Of a stretch of DNA of 64,000 nt, positions 49,522 to 58,395 are shown in pieces. The DNA lies in assembly GCF_000348785.1 (NCBI RefSeq), contig NC_020520.1, positions 992,001 through 1,056,000 of the forward strand, given 5' to 3'. Positions within the stretch are counted from its first letter, which is position 1. Every line of letters starts with the position of its first letter. Source of the DNA: Ilumatobacter coccineus YM16-304. GTDB taxonomy: Bacteria; Actinomycetota; Acidimicrobiia; Acidimicrobiales; Ilumatobacteraceae. The notes beneath the pieces were generated by a model. It made no database searches. It was given only the letters and a program-made list of their open reading frames with translations, and had not been told where the DNA came from. A program made the translations under genes and the position numbers.

Positions 49522-49560
49522 AACCTGGTTATTTCCATCCGGGATGGAAATAACCAGGTT
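49522..49560. repeat. REP-like 39-nt perfect palindrome, variant arm sequence (copy 6)
   Basis: AACCTGGTTATTTCCATCC, central G and the exact reverse complement (19+1+19). The length and the TCCGGGA centre match the other copies, but the arms differ and the changes are compensated on both sides, so selection acts on the hairpin. It lies just after the convergent helicase gene end and may terminate both transcripts. Confidence 0.75.
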
Positions 49561-49563
49561 GGG

Positions 49564-51339
49564 TCAGCGGGAGAGTTTGCGGAGCCAGGATTCGCTGTAG
49601 CGGAGGCGGCGGGCGAGTTGTTCGTTGGTGGCCGAGGCCACGCGTGACACGCCGGCGAGTCGGTTCATCTCGGCCTGCACCTTGGCGTGGTTCCAGCCGG
49701 TGATGTCGACGAGGCGCTTGGCCACCTGAGCGTTGCGTGTACGCAGGTCGTCCTTGCGTTCGCCGACGCTCATCGACCCCGACGGCACGAAACCGGCCTC
49801 GGTGGGGATCTCCTCGAGTTCGACGCCCAGTGCCGGGTCGTCGGAGAAGAACGGTTCGGGCGGGTCGGGCTCGTCGTCGAAGCGCGGCGGATCGAGCTCG
49901 AACGTGGGCACGAACGTGTCGTCGCCTTCGCTGGCCACGACGCCGCCGTCGGCGTTGACCGTGTGCATCGAGATACCCGTGGCGTACGAGCCGACCACGG
50001 TGAACAGCGCGAGTTGCTCGGCGTCGTCTTCGTGGACCTGCTTCTCCAGGCCGCCGTCTTCCTGGAAGTCGTCGTCGTCCTTCTCCGCGCCGGGCGGACG
50101 GAGCACGTGGCGACGGGCTTCGGCGATCGAGAACGCGTGGCCACGGAGCCGGGGATCGTCGGGAATGTAGACGTACGCCTTCTGGCTGGTGCGCCCGGCC
50201 TGCCAGCGGACGAAACGGCCGATCGCCTGCCGGAAGAACAGTTCGGTGGACGTGGTGGACGAGAACACGCCGACACGCAGTCGCGGAATGTCGACGCCTT
50301 CCGACACCATCCGCACCGACACGAGCCATGGGCGATCGTTCTTCGAGAACTGCTCGATCTTCTTCGACGCGCCGGGATCGTCGCTCACGACCACGTCGGC
50401 GGGCACCGAGAACCGGTCGCGCAACAGGCGGGCGATGCCCTGCGCGTGTTCCTGGTCCATGGCGATGACGAGGCCGCCGGCGTCGGGCTGTCCGCCTTGC
50501 GATGCCGGTGACGTGCGGATCGTGCGGAGCTGTTCGACCGCTTTGGAGAGCACGGCGGGCATCCACTCGCCTTCGAGGCTCAACGCGGTGCGCAGTCGCA
50601 TCGACGCCTGGTCTTTGGTCAGTTCGTCTTGGAAGTTGGCCGACATCACGTCGCCCGATGCCGTGGTCCACTCCATCTCACCGTCGACGCGAGGGAAGTA
50701 GACGGGCCGCACGACGCCGCCGTCGCGCAGTGCGTCGGCGTAGCCGTAGGTGAAGTCGGCGTGGGCCAGGTCGCCTTCGCCGGTGGCGTCGTAGCGGACG
50801 AACGGGATCTGCGCGGCGTCGCTGCGGAACGGGGTGCCCGAGAGCGAGAGCCGACGGTAGGCGGGCGCGAACGCCTTGCGGATGCCGTCGCCCCAGGCCC
50901 GTTCGGTGCCGGCGTGGTGGACCTCGTCGAGGATGACGAATCCGTCGTGGGCGAGCCCGGCCAGCTTCTTGGCCGCGGTGCCGGTGGCGATCTGCTGATA
51001 CGTGGTGACCAGGCCGTGGACGTCTTTGGCGAGGCCGTCGTTGGGCGACCAGAACGGGTCGACTTCGAGGCCGAGGCGATGCGCCGCCTGCGCCCACTGG
51101 ATCTTGAGGTGGCTCGTCGGGGCGACGATGACGAGCGGTCGGTTCTTCTCGGCGAGCACGGCCCGGGCGCAGGTGAGCGCGAACGTGGTCTTTCCGGCAC
51201 CGGGCGTCGCCACGGCGAGGAAGTCGGGGGCCACCTCGGCGCTGCCGTCGGGTCGCACCGCATCGCCTCCGGCCCGCGCACCGTTCATGAACAGGTCGAA
51301 CGCGGCGCGCTGCCACGGGCGGAGGGTGATCGTCGACAT
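49564..51339 (-). CDS. SF2 DEAD/DEAH-box helicase (restriction-type ResIII)
   Basis: The 591-residue protein has the SF2 core of type III restriction subunits. Walker A is ATPGAGKT at about 44-51, then VTTYQQIATG, the DEVHH box (FVILDEVHHAG), LSGTPFRSD and, in the second RecA domain, VSEGVDIPRLRVG and FFRQAIGRFVRW. The tail is acidic, then basic, and ends in a helical domain (TGWNHAKVQAEMNRLAG). A nuclease domain is not evident, so the substrate is unknown. The ATG at 51339 is preferred. It ends next to REP copy 6. Confidence 0.8.
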   Translation of the reverse strand: MSTITLRPWQRAAFDLFMNGARAGGDAVRPDGSAEVAPDFLAVATPGAGKTTFALTCARAVLAEKNRPLVIVAPTSHLKIQWAQAAHRLGLEVDPFWSPNDGLAKDVHGLVTTYQQIATGTAAKKLAGLAHDGFVILDEVHHAGTERAWGDGIRKAFAPAYRRLSLSGTPFRSDAAQIPFVRYDATGEGDLAHADFTYGYADALRDGGVVRPVYFPRVDGEMEWTTASGDVMSANFQDELTKDQASMRLRTALSLEGEWMPAVLSKAVEQLRTIRTSPASQGGQPDAGGLVIAMDQEHAQGIARLLRDRFSVPADVVVSDDPGASKKIEQFSKNDRPWLVSVRMVSEGVDIPRLRVGVFSSTTSTELFFRQAIGRFVRWQAGRTSQKAYVYIPDDPRLRGHAFSIAEARRHVLRPPGAEKDDDDFQEDGGLEKQVHEDDAEQLALFTVVGSYATGISMHTVNADGGVVASEGDDTFVPTFELDPPRFDDEPDPPEPFFSDDPALGVELEEIPTEAGFVPSGSMSVGERKDDLRTRNAQVAKRLVDITGWNHAKVQAEMNRLAGVSRVASATNEQLARRLRYSESWLRKLSR

Positions 51340-51451
51340 GAAGGGAGGGTCGTGAAGGGTTCGGGCGGGAAGGGTCGGTTCGAGATGGCGGAGAGGGGGT
51401 CGGCGTCGTCGGTGCTGCACAATCCAGTGTTCGACGGCGGGCAGTCGAGAC

Positions 51452-51614
51452 TACTGTCGAGTCCCATGAAGCAGCACTGACGACCGAGACGGCCGCGACA
51501 CCAGCCCGACTGCATGGGGCCTGCGCCGATCTCGACCGGCCGCGCCGACGCTGCGGCTGCCCGTTTCTGCCCGTTTCTCGGCCCGCATCGGCCGTCTCGC
51601 TCAACGGAGTCCTC
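51452..51614 (+). promoter_or_regulatory. ABC-F 5' leader with promoter box, short uORF and long-range pairing
   Basis: TACTGT (51452-51457) is a -10-like box 8 nt before a tiny ORF at 51466. After it, CGAGACGGCCG (51485-51495) and CGGCCGTCTCG (51589-51599) are exact 11-nt complements that enclose about 93 nt and end 15 nt before the ABC-F GTG. The second arm lies near the Shine-Dalgarno (GGAG at about 51606-51609). The direct repeat TGCCCGTTTC occurs twice in between. The layout fits leader-peptide attenuation or translational gating, as reported for several antibiotic-resistance ABC-F genes. Confidence 0.5.
51466..51480 (+). CDS. 4-codon leader ORF MKQH
   Basis: ATG AAG CAG CAC TGA lies 8 nt after a -10-like box and 134 nt before the ABC-F start. 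Such very short uORFs control ABC-F resistance genes in other bacteria by ribosome stalling. The peptide is short and could be chance, so the call is tentative. Confidence 0.4.
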   Translation: MKQH

Positions 51615-53255
51615 GTGACCGCTTCACTCATCTCTCGCAATCTCACCGTCAATCGGGGACCGCTCTCGGTGCTCGAATCGGTCGACCTCACGCTGTCTCC
51701 CGGTGACCGGCTCGGCGTGGTCGGGCCGAACGGCATCGGCAAGTCGACGCTGCTGCGAGCGCTCGCCGGGCAGGTCGATCTCGATGCCGGATCGGTCGAG
51801 GCGATGCCGCCGACCGCGGCGATCGGCTACCTCGCGCAGGAACCCGATCGGACCGACGAGCCGGTCGACGAGTACCTCGCCCGTCGCACCGGAGTGTCGG
51901 CTGCGCAGCGCGAACTCGACCGCACCACCGAAGCTTTCGGGAACGACGCGGCCGGTGCGGCCGACGACTACAGCGTGGCCCTCGAACGTTGGCTGGCGCT
52001 CGGCGCCGCCGACTTCGAGAGCCGGGTCGCCGAGACCTGGGTCGAGCTCGGCCTCGACGAGCGCTTGCACGACCAGCCGATGTCGTCGCTGTCGGGCGGT
52101 GAAGCGGCGCGCGTGGCCCTGGCGTCGCTGTTGCTGTCGCGCTTCGACGTGTTCCTGCTCGACGAGCCCACGAACGATCTCGATCTCGACGGCCTCGAAC
52201 GTCTGGAGCGCTGGGTGCTGGGGGTCGACGCGCCGGTCCTGGTCGTCAGCCACGATCGGGCGTTCCTCGATCGAACGGTCACCGGGGTGCTCGAGATCGA
52301 CCATCACGACCACCGTGTCGAGCGCTTCAACGGCGGCTGGGCGGCGTTCCTGGCCGAGCGGGCGTTGGCTCGCCAGCGCGCACAGGACCGCTACGACGAG
52401 TACGCCTCGAAACGCCAGACCCTCCTCGACCGCGGGCAACGCGAGCGAGAGTGGTCGGCCAAGGGGCGGGGCCGGTTGCGTCGCTCGGGCGAGACCGACA
52501 AGCACATTCGCCATCATCAACTGAATCAGACCGAACAGTTGGCGGGTCGTGCGGCACGTACCGAACGGGCCGTCGAGCGGCTCGATCGCACGGGCGCAGT
52601 GGAGGAACCTCGCACGCCGTGGGAACTGCACCTCGACATTCCGACCGCCGGTCGCAGTGGCGATGCGGTCGGCTGGTTGCAGCAGGCGGTCGTCGAGCGG
52701 CCCGGCTTCGTGTTCGGGCCGGTCGACTTCGATCTCGGATGGGGAGACCGCGTGGCGATCACCGGCCCGAACGGGGCCGGCAAGTCGACGCTCATCGACC
52801 TCCTGCTCGGGCGCGTCGCGCCGACGTCGGGGCGAGCGTCGACCGGAGCAAGCGTGGTGGTCGGTGAGATCGAGCAGGCCCGCGACGCGTTCGTCGGCGA
52901 CGACGATCTGCTCGCCGGATTCGTCCGATCGACGCAGATGCTCGTCGCCGATGCGCGGCAGTTGCTGGCGAAGTTCCGCCTCGGGCCCGAGCAACTCGGT
53001 CGACCGGGTTCGACCCTGTCGCCCGGTGAGCGGACGCGGGCCTCGATGGCGATGCTGATGGCCAACGGCGCCAACCTGCTCGTCCTCGACGAACCGACCA
53101 ACCATCTCGACCTCGAAGCCATCGAGCAGCTCGAGGTGGCGCTCGACGCGTACGCCGGGACGCTGCTGCTGGTGACTCACGATCGCGAACTGCTCGACAC
53201 GGTGCGCTTCACTCGCACGATCGAGGTCGTCGACGGGACCGTGATCGAGCGCTGA
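51615..53255 (+). CDS. ABC-F ATPase (ribosome-associated)
   Basis: ABC-F proteins bind the ribosome E-site and can protect it from antibiotics. The 546-residue protein has two ABC domains and no membrane spans. Domain 1 has GPNGIGKST at 37-45, LSGGEAARVALASLLL and VFLLDEPTNDLD; the linker (about 245-330) has basic helices rich in Arg and Gln; domain 2 has GPNGAGKST and LVLDEPTNHLD with a TLSPGERTRASMA signature. Start is GTG 51615. The 5' leader suggests inducible expression, hinting at a resistance role, but the target drug is unknown. Confidence 0.9.
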   Translation: MTASLISRNLTVNRGPLSVLESVDLTLSPGDRLGVVGPNGIGKSTLLRALAGQVDLDAGSVEAMPPTAAIGYLAQEPDRTDEPVDEYLARRTGVSAAQRELDRTTEAFGNDAAGAADDYSVALERWLALGAADFESRVAETWVELGLDERLHDQPMSSLSGGEAARVALASLLLSRFDVFLLDEPTNDLDLDGLERLERWVLGVDAPVLVVSHDRAFLDRTVTGVLEIDHHDHRVERFNGGWAAFLAERALARQRAQDRYDEYASKRQTLLDRGQREREWSAKGRGRLRRSGETDKHIRHHQLNQTEQLAGRAARTERAVERLDRTGAVEEPRTPWELHLDIPTAGRSGDAVGWLQQAVVERPGFVFGPVDFDLGWGDRVAITGPNGAGKSTLIDLLLGRVAPTSGRASTGASVVVGEIEQARDAFVGDDDLLAGFVRSTQMLVADARQLLAKFRLGPEQLGRPGSTLSPGERTRASMAMLMANGANLLVLDEPTNHLDLEAIEQLEVALDAYAGTLLLVTHDRELLDTVRFTRTIEVVDGTVIER

Positions 53256-53419
53256 CAGCCCGGAGGGGGCGCGATTTCGACCCTCACGCGCGGTGGCGGA
53301 GGTTGGCCGTCGGTGGTGATTCGGGGCCAGTGGCGGTCGAACTGCCGCAAGATCACGTCAAGAGGTCGTTTAGCCACTAGCCGTGGCGCTTTCGCGTCTT
53401 TAGTGTTGCTTCGCGGCAG

Positions 53420-53443
53420 TGCACCAGACGACAGGTCGGTGCA
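53420..53443 (+). promoter_or_regulatory. hairpin in the 5' region of the HD-GYP gene
   Basis: TGCACC (53420-53425) pairs with GGTGCA (53438-53443), with a 12-nt loop, 20 nt before the ATG. No known riboswitch consensus was recognised. Confidence 0.3.
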
Positions 53444-53463
53444 TCCGAGGACGGAAAGCAGCC

Positions 53464-55833
53464 ATGGCGGACACGAACGAACAACGATGGAAGGGACACC
53501 CGGCGATCGCCGCCGCGATCCGCGTCGCCATCTTCGTCGTTCCGTTCATCACGGCGATGGTCGTCGCCTTCGTCCTGTCGACGCAGCTCCCGCTCGCCGA
53601 GACGACCTCGATGCGGATCACCCGCTGGCTCGGCATCGTCGTGGCCTCGACGATCGCGATGACGGTCATCGATCGGCTCGCTCGCCGCCTGTTGCCGCTC
53701 TCGACGCTCCTGAAGTTGACGCTCCTGTTCCCCGATCAGGCACCGTCACGATTCCGCATCGCGATGCGAACCGGCACGACCAACCAACTGCGCAAGAAGA
53801 TCGACGATGCCCGCACCAGTCGAGCGGACGAGACGCCCGCCGAGGCAGCCGAACGTCTGCTCGAACTCGTCGGTCTGCTCAGCCAGCACGATCGCCTCAC
53901 CCGCGGACACTCCGAGCGGGTCCGTGCGTACACCCACCTCATCGGTGACGAGATGGGCCTCACCGAGACCGAACTCGACAAGATTCGTTGGGCCGGGCTC
54001 CTGCACGACGTCGGCAAGACGGCGATCTCGACCGACATCTTGAACAAGCCCGGCCGGCTCACCGACGAAGAGTTCGAGACGATCAAGACTCACCCGACCG
54101 AAGGCCGGGCGCTCGTCGAGCCGCTCGCCGACTGGCTCGGCGACTCGCTGCGCGCCGTATGGGAGCACCACGAGCGCTTCGACGGCAAGGGCTATCCGAG
54201 CGGCCTGGCCGGAACCGACATCTCGATCGCCGCCCGGATCGTGTCGGTCGCCGACTCGTACGACGTGATGACGTCGGCGCGTTCGTACAAGAAGCCGATG
54301 GCGGCCGCTGCGGCTCGCGCCGAGTTGGCCAAGTGCTCGGGAACGCAGTTCGACCCGGTCGTCGTCCGGTCGTTCCTCAACATCTCGCTCGGCCGTCTCC
54401 GTCTGATGAACGGCCCGCTCGCGTGGTTCGCCCAACTCGCGCTCTTCGAGCCGACCGGCGTCGTCCACGCCGGTCAGGCGACCGGCTCCGTCGGTTCGGG
54501 TTCTGGCGCGTCGACCGCGGCATCGTCGACCTCGGCCATCGCTTCGGGCTCGGCATCGACGGTCGGCGCCGCCGGCACCACGGCGGTCGCCGCTGGTTCA
54601 TCGGGTGTGTTCAGCACCGCAGCAGCGGTGACGGTCAGCGTCGCAGCGAGCACCGCCGGAATCGCCGCAGCCGCTCCCGAGCAGCAACACGATCTCGTGG
54701 CGTTCGAACCCGAACCGGTCGTCACCACCGTCGACAGCGTCGCTCCGTTGGAAGCGCCCTCGAAGACGCTGTTCGACCTCGAGTCGGAGCGCTTCGTCCC
54801 GTCGGAGACCGAAGCGGCAGCCGATGCATTCGGTCGCGGCACCGGACGCGTCGTGATCCCGCCGCCGAGCACCACGCTGCCGGTCGGAGACGCCGCGCAG
54901 GCACCGTCGGCACCTCGCGCGACCGTTCCTGCGGCCGACGCTGCGACCACCACCACGACGGTGCGGCCGACGACGACGGTTGCGCCCACGTCGGGCGCCA
55001 GTGCCACGACGACCGTGCCGACCGCCGCGTCCGGGAGCACGACGACCACCATCGTCGGCTCGACCGCGACGACCACGGTCGCTCCCGCCGGCGCCACCAC
55101 CACGACCACCGAGGCCCCGGCATCGACCGGAACCACCACGACCACGACGGTGCCTGCGGCCACCACGACGACCACGACCACGACGACGCTGCCGGCAACC
55201 ACCACCACCACCACCACGACCACCACCACGACGACCACGACGACGACCACCGTCCCCGACGACGATGATGACGATGACGATGACGATGACGACGCGGTAC
55301 GCCTGTACCTCGGCGGCGACAGCGTGCTCGACATTCCGGCGCTCGCTTATCACACGTTGCGGAGTCAGGCGCCGCCCGACATCGCGCTGCCGAACTACGA
55401 CACCGATCGCGACAGCGCAGCAGGCTCGCTGATCGCTCGGAGCGCAGCCGGAATCACCGGATCGAACCCGACGAAGGTGCTCCGCTTCACGGCGTCGTTG
55501 CTGTCGCCGATGTCGATCGACGGCGATGTCCATCTCGACCTGTACGCCGCAGCGAAAGACTTCGCCGATGTCGACCTCGACGTTGAGGCCGGCCTCTACC
55601 GCTGCCCACTCATCGGATCCTGCTCGCTGCTCGGCTCCGACGTGATGAACTTCGACGATGCCGACCGCTTCAAGAAGAAGAAGCTCCACTTCGGCGACAT
55701 CGACACCAGCATCGGCATCGGCAGCCGCTTGGAAGTCCGCGTCGCCGTGCTCGACTCGTCCGACAGCGATGCGTGGCTCGCCTTCGGCACGCAGACCTAT
55801 CCCTCCCAGCTCCTGATTTCCGACGACGACTAG
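53464..55833 (+). CDS. membrane HD-GYP protein with Thr-rich stalk, poly-Asp run and C-terminal beta domain
   Basis: HD-GYP domains hydrolyse c-di-GMP or related nucleotides. The 789-residue protein has two N-terminal spans (17-38, about 55-72), and an HD-GYP domain at about 125-310 with HDVGKT (His181-Asp182) and HHERFDGKGYP at 235-245. An Ala/Ser-rich segment (about 340-405), a long Thr-rich stretch (about 490-596) and 12 Asp in a row (599-610) follow. The last 180 residues are beta-strand-rich. If the 365-405 Ala/Val segment spans the membrane, the tail is exported. The whole arrangement is unusual for HD-GYP proteins. ATG at 53464. Confidence 0.8.
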   Translation: MADTNEQRWKGHPAIAAAIRVAIFVVPFITAMVVAFVLSTQLPLAETTSMRITRWLGIVVASTIAMTVIDRLARRLLPLSTLLKLTLLFPDQAPSRFRIAMRTGTTNQLRKKIDDARTSRADETPAEAAERLLELVGLLSQHDRLTRGHSERVRAYTHLIGDEMGLTETELDKIRWAGLLHDVGKTAISTDILNKPGRLTDEEFETIKTHPTEGRALVEPLADWLGDSLRAVWEHHERFDGKGYPSGLAGTDISIAARIVSVADSYDVMTSARSYKKPMAAAAARAELAKCSGTQFDPVVVRSFLNISLGRLRLMNGPLAWFAQLALFEPTGVVHAGQATGSVGSGSGASTAASSTSAIASGSASTVGAAGTTAVAAGSSGVFSTAAAVTVSVAASTAGIAAAAPEQQHDLVAFEPEPVVTTVDSVAPLEAPSKTLFDLESERFVPSETEAAADAFGRGTGRVVIPPPSTTLPVGDAAQAPSAPRATVPAADAATTTTTVRPTTTVAPTSGASATTTVPTAASGSTTTTIVGSTATTTVAPAGATTTTTEAPASTGTTTTTTVPAATTTTTTTTTLPATTTTTTTTTTTTTTTTTTVPDDDDDDDDDDDDAVRLYLGGDSVLDIPALAYHTLRSQAPPDIALPNYDTDRDSAAGSLIARSAAGITGSNPTKVLRFTASLLSPMSIDGDVHLDLYAAAKDFADVDLDVEAGLYRCPLIGSCSLLGSDVMNFDDADRFKKKKLHFGDIDTSIGIGSRLEVRVAVLDSSDSDAWLAFGTQTYPSQLLISDDD
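55257..55295 (+). repeat. GAC/GAT triplet repeat (poly-Asp) following an ACC/ACG repeat
   Basis: The DNA runs through ACC/ACG triplets (poly-Thr) and then GAC/GAT triplets (poly-Asp) inside the HD-GYP gene. Triplet repeats of this kind are prone to length change by slippage. Confidence 0.7.
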
Positions 55834-55872
55834 TTCGTCGAAGAGCGCGGCGTGTTCGCACGCTCGCGACTC

Positions 55873-55908
55873 GGCCCGGTCTCGATACCCGTCTGTCGAG
55901 GCCGGGCC
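55873..55908 (+). terminator. strong hairpin terminator after the HD-GYP gene
   Basis: GGCCCGG (55873-55879), then CTCGA, a 10-nt loop, TCGAG and CCGGGCC (55902-55908) build a stem of about 13 bp with one T-G wobble. It lies 40 nt after the HD-GYP stop and upstream of the sigma gene. There is no clear T-run, as is common in actinobacteria. Confidence 0.6.
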
Positions 55909-56026
55909 TCGTCGCGTCACGGGGCACGCGCCGGCGGCGTACGGTTCGATCGTGGCGATGCCAGACAACCGGGCAACCCGTCGGCCCGCTGATCCGTGTA
56001 AGCACGTGTGAGGACGGAAACCGCCA

Positions 56027-56563
56027 GTGACCGATGACGACTACGACGAGTTCTTCCGGACGAGCTATCCGCGTCTCGTCGCCATGGGCATGGCCACGTC
56101 GGTCGATCGGTCGATCGCTCAAGACCTCGCACAGGAGACGCTGCTACGGGCGTACAACCATCGCGATCGCCTCGCGTCGTACGACTCTCCGCTGGCGTGG
56201 TGCCGTCGCGTGATGGGCAACCTGCTCATCGACCATCACCGAACTCGATCGTCGGAGATCGCAGCGGTCGAACGGCTGGGGTCACGGGCGGAGTCGGCTG
56301 CCGACGGAACCCGGGACGAAGTGGCCGACCTCGCGGTCGGCGAACGCTGGGCCGACCTCACCGCCTCGCTCACAGCGCAGCAGCGACTCGTCGCCACCCT
56401 CTACTACGCCGAAGATCAATCGGTCGCCGACGTCGCCGAGATCATGAACGTCGCCACGGGCACCGTGAAATCCGCGCTGTCGAAGGCGCGATCCACGTTG
56501 CGGCGGCGGCTCGAGGCGACGCTGCCCGACGCCGCGGCTCGCTACAAGGGAGCCGAATCGTGA
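56027..56563 (+). CDS. ECF RNA polymerase sigma factor
   Basis: The 178-residue protein has region 2 (DEFFRTSYPRLVAMGMATS, SIAQDLAQETLLRAYNHRDRL, PLAWCRRVMGNLLIDHHR) and region 4 (LTAQQRLVATLYYAEDQSVADVAEI, VATGTVKSALSKARSTLRR). The GTG at 56027 has GAGGACGG about 10 nt upstream. The last four bases GTGA start the anchored partner gene. It is a second ECF module distinct from the one at 27.7 kb. Confidence 0.88.
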   Translation: MTDDDYDEFFRTSYPRLVAMGMATSVDRSIAQDLAQETLLRAYNHRDRLASYDSPLAWCRRVMGNLLIDHHRTRSSEIAAVERLGSRAESAADGTRDEVADLAVGERWADLTASLTAQQRLVATLYYAEDQSVADVAEIMNVATGTVKSALSKARSTLRRRLEATLPDAAARYKGAES

Positions 56564-58308
56564 AGGAACGTGACGACGATCAACTGCGCGGCGTCGCCAT
56601 GGCAGCGTTCGACTCGTTCGAACGCTCGGTGACCGACGCCGACACCGAGCAGGCACTCGCGTCGGTCCGCGATCGCATCGCTGTCGGCGACGCCGAGTCA
56701 CTGCCGCCGCTGCCGGTCGACGACCTCGCCGCGCGACGTGATCGCCGAGCGACCGCCTGGATGATCGGCGCTGCCGCGTCGGTCGTGGCGTTGTTGATCG
56801 GGGGCCTCGTCGTGGTCAACGGTCGTTCCGACGACACACGCACTGCGGTCGGCGACTCGCTTCCTCCGGCATCGTCTCTCGACGCCCCGGCATCGCCGGT
56901 CGTCACGACGATTGCCGCCACGACGACGGTCGAGCAGACGGCACCGGCCGCGTCGACGACGGTCGTGCCGACCACGACTCCTTCGGTGGGGGTCGACGGC
57001 GAGGACGAGTCCACGACCACCGTGCTGCCGACCACGACGGCGGTGTTGCCGACCACGACCGTGGTGCCGACCACCACGGTTGCGCCAGCCTCCGTCGACC
57101 CGGCCCGGTTGGCGATCCCGCGCAACTGTGTCGAGGTCAACGTGTGCACGCAACTCGACTCGACCGAGGATGGCCGCATCGTTGCGTTCGACCCGACCGA
57201 CAACACGCTGCGCACCTACACCACGCTCGGCGACGCACTCCTCGCCGAGGTGCAGGTCGACCAGGAGTTCGCCGACCCGTATCCCGATTCGGAGATCGGT
57301 GCGGCAGTGGTCGTCGAGCACGTCGGTCCCGATGACGTGGCGTACCTGTCGTACTTCGCTGTCGGTGCAGGTGACGTGATGCGCGACCTCATCGCCGTGG
57401 CGCTGAGCGGGCCGTCCGCCGGTTCGGTCGTCGAGCGCTGGCAGGGGCTCGACGGGTCGGGCGACAGCGACCTCGTCCCCACCCGCACCGGCCTGGCAGT
57501 CGTCGGGTGCTGCGGACCCGACCTGACGCGGCCATCGGCCGACGCGACCGTGCTCGGCTACGTCGATCGCAACGGTTCACCGATCGAGTCCGACGCCCCG
57601 GTGTTCCGCCTCGACCTCGGTGACGCCGGCAACGAGTTGGTGCGGATCGACTCGTCGGGTGACGAGACCGAATTCCGACTGCCGACGGTGGCGTCGTTCC
57701 CCCGCGGCATGCCGTGGCTGGCGGCCGCCGCCGATGGCGGTGCCGTGATGAGCATCTACTCGATGCAGTTCGGCCGGTCGTTCGTCGTCGACTTCGAGAC
57801 GGACTGGCCGCAGTACGGCATCGACCCGGCCGATGTGTACCTGCTCGACGAGGGGGCCGAGATCTGGTTGATCGAGCCTGCTGGCACCGTCGTCGTGGCC
57901 GACGGCGACGGTTTCGTCCGTCGCTCCCTCGAGCAGGTCGGCACCGGCGGTTGGCCCGGGCAACCCGAGGTCGACATCGACGCCGGCACCTCCTCGGCGC
58001 CCGGTTTGAACGATCACATCGCGGCGAATCAGCCGCGTTGGGCTGTCGATCCGATCCTGCTCGGCCTGCAGCTGTCGCCGTGGAGCGGTCCGAACGAGCG
58101 TGTCGACATCCAGTTCGACGAGGCGACGTCGGAGCTCACGATCACCACGTCGGGGTTGCTCGACGACTCCACCGAGAGCACGCAACTCGTGATCCGACTC
58201 GAACGAGACGTCGGCGACGGGTTGTGGCGGTTCGTGTCGGGAACCTACGGCTGGCGATGTCAACCGGGCCGCGGCCACCAGGACTACTCGGTCGAGTTCT
58301 GCATCTGA
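56560..58308 (+). CDS. membrane-anchored partner of ECF sigma factor (putative anti-sigma/sensor)
   Basis: The predicted protein has 582 residues. The first 65 are cytoplasmic and acidic-to-basic, one span covers about 66-87, a Thr/Pro-rich stalk runs to about 180, and an exported beta-rich domain of about 400 residues follows. No classical anti-sigma domain is recognisable. Start is the GTG overlapping the sigma stop (GTGA). It mirrors the 25488-27689 gene: a small cytoplasmic head, one span and a large ectodomain. Two Cys in CVEVNVC and CCGPD could pair outside the cell. Confidence 0.7.
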   Translation: MKERDDDQLRGVAMAAFDSFERSVTDADTEQALASVRDRIAVGDAESLPPLPVDDLAARRDRRATAWMIGAAASVVALLIGGLVVVNGRSDDTRTAVGDSLPPASSLDAPASPVVTTIAATTTVEQTAPAASTTVVPTTTPSVGVDGEDESTTTVLPTTTAVLPTTTVVPTTTVAPASVDPARLAIPRNCVEVNVCTQLDSTEDGRIVAFDPTDNTLRTYTTLGDALLAEVQVDQEFADPYPDSEIGAAVVVEHVGPDDVAYLSYFAVGAGDVMRDLIAVALSGPSAGSVVERWQGLDGSGDSDLVPTRTGLAVVGCCGPDLTRPSADATVLGYVDRNGSPIESDAPVFRLDLGDAGNELVRIDSSGDETEFRLPTVASFPRGMPWLAAAADGGAVMSIYSMQFGRSFVVDFETDWPQYGIDPADVYLLDEGAEIWLIEPAGTVVVADGDGFVRRSLEQVGTGGWPGQPEVDIDAGTSSAPGLNDHIAANQPRWAVDPILLGLQLSPWSGPNERVDIQFDEATSELTITTSGLLDDSTESTQLVIRLERDVGDGLWRFVSGTYGWRCQPGRGHQDYSVEFCI

Positions 58309-58395
58309 GCGGTGACCCCTGTCGCTGCGCTGAGCGAACGAGCGTTCGCACTCGGCGGCTGATGTCGATAGCCTTGACACATCGCTGATCACTCG

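Noticed and set aside
53350-53463. A c-di-GMP (GEMM) or ydaO riboswitch upstream of the HD-GYP gene
   Set aside because: A riboswitch was expected from the gene's role, but I could not match the conserved core sequences; only a 6-bp hairpin is visible.
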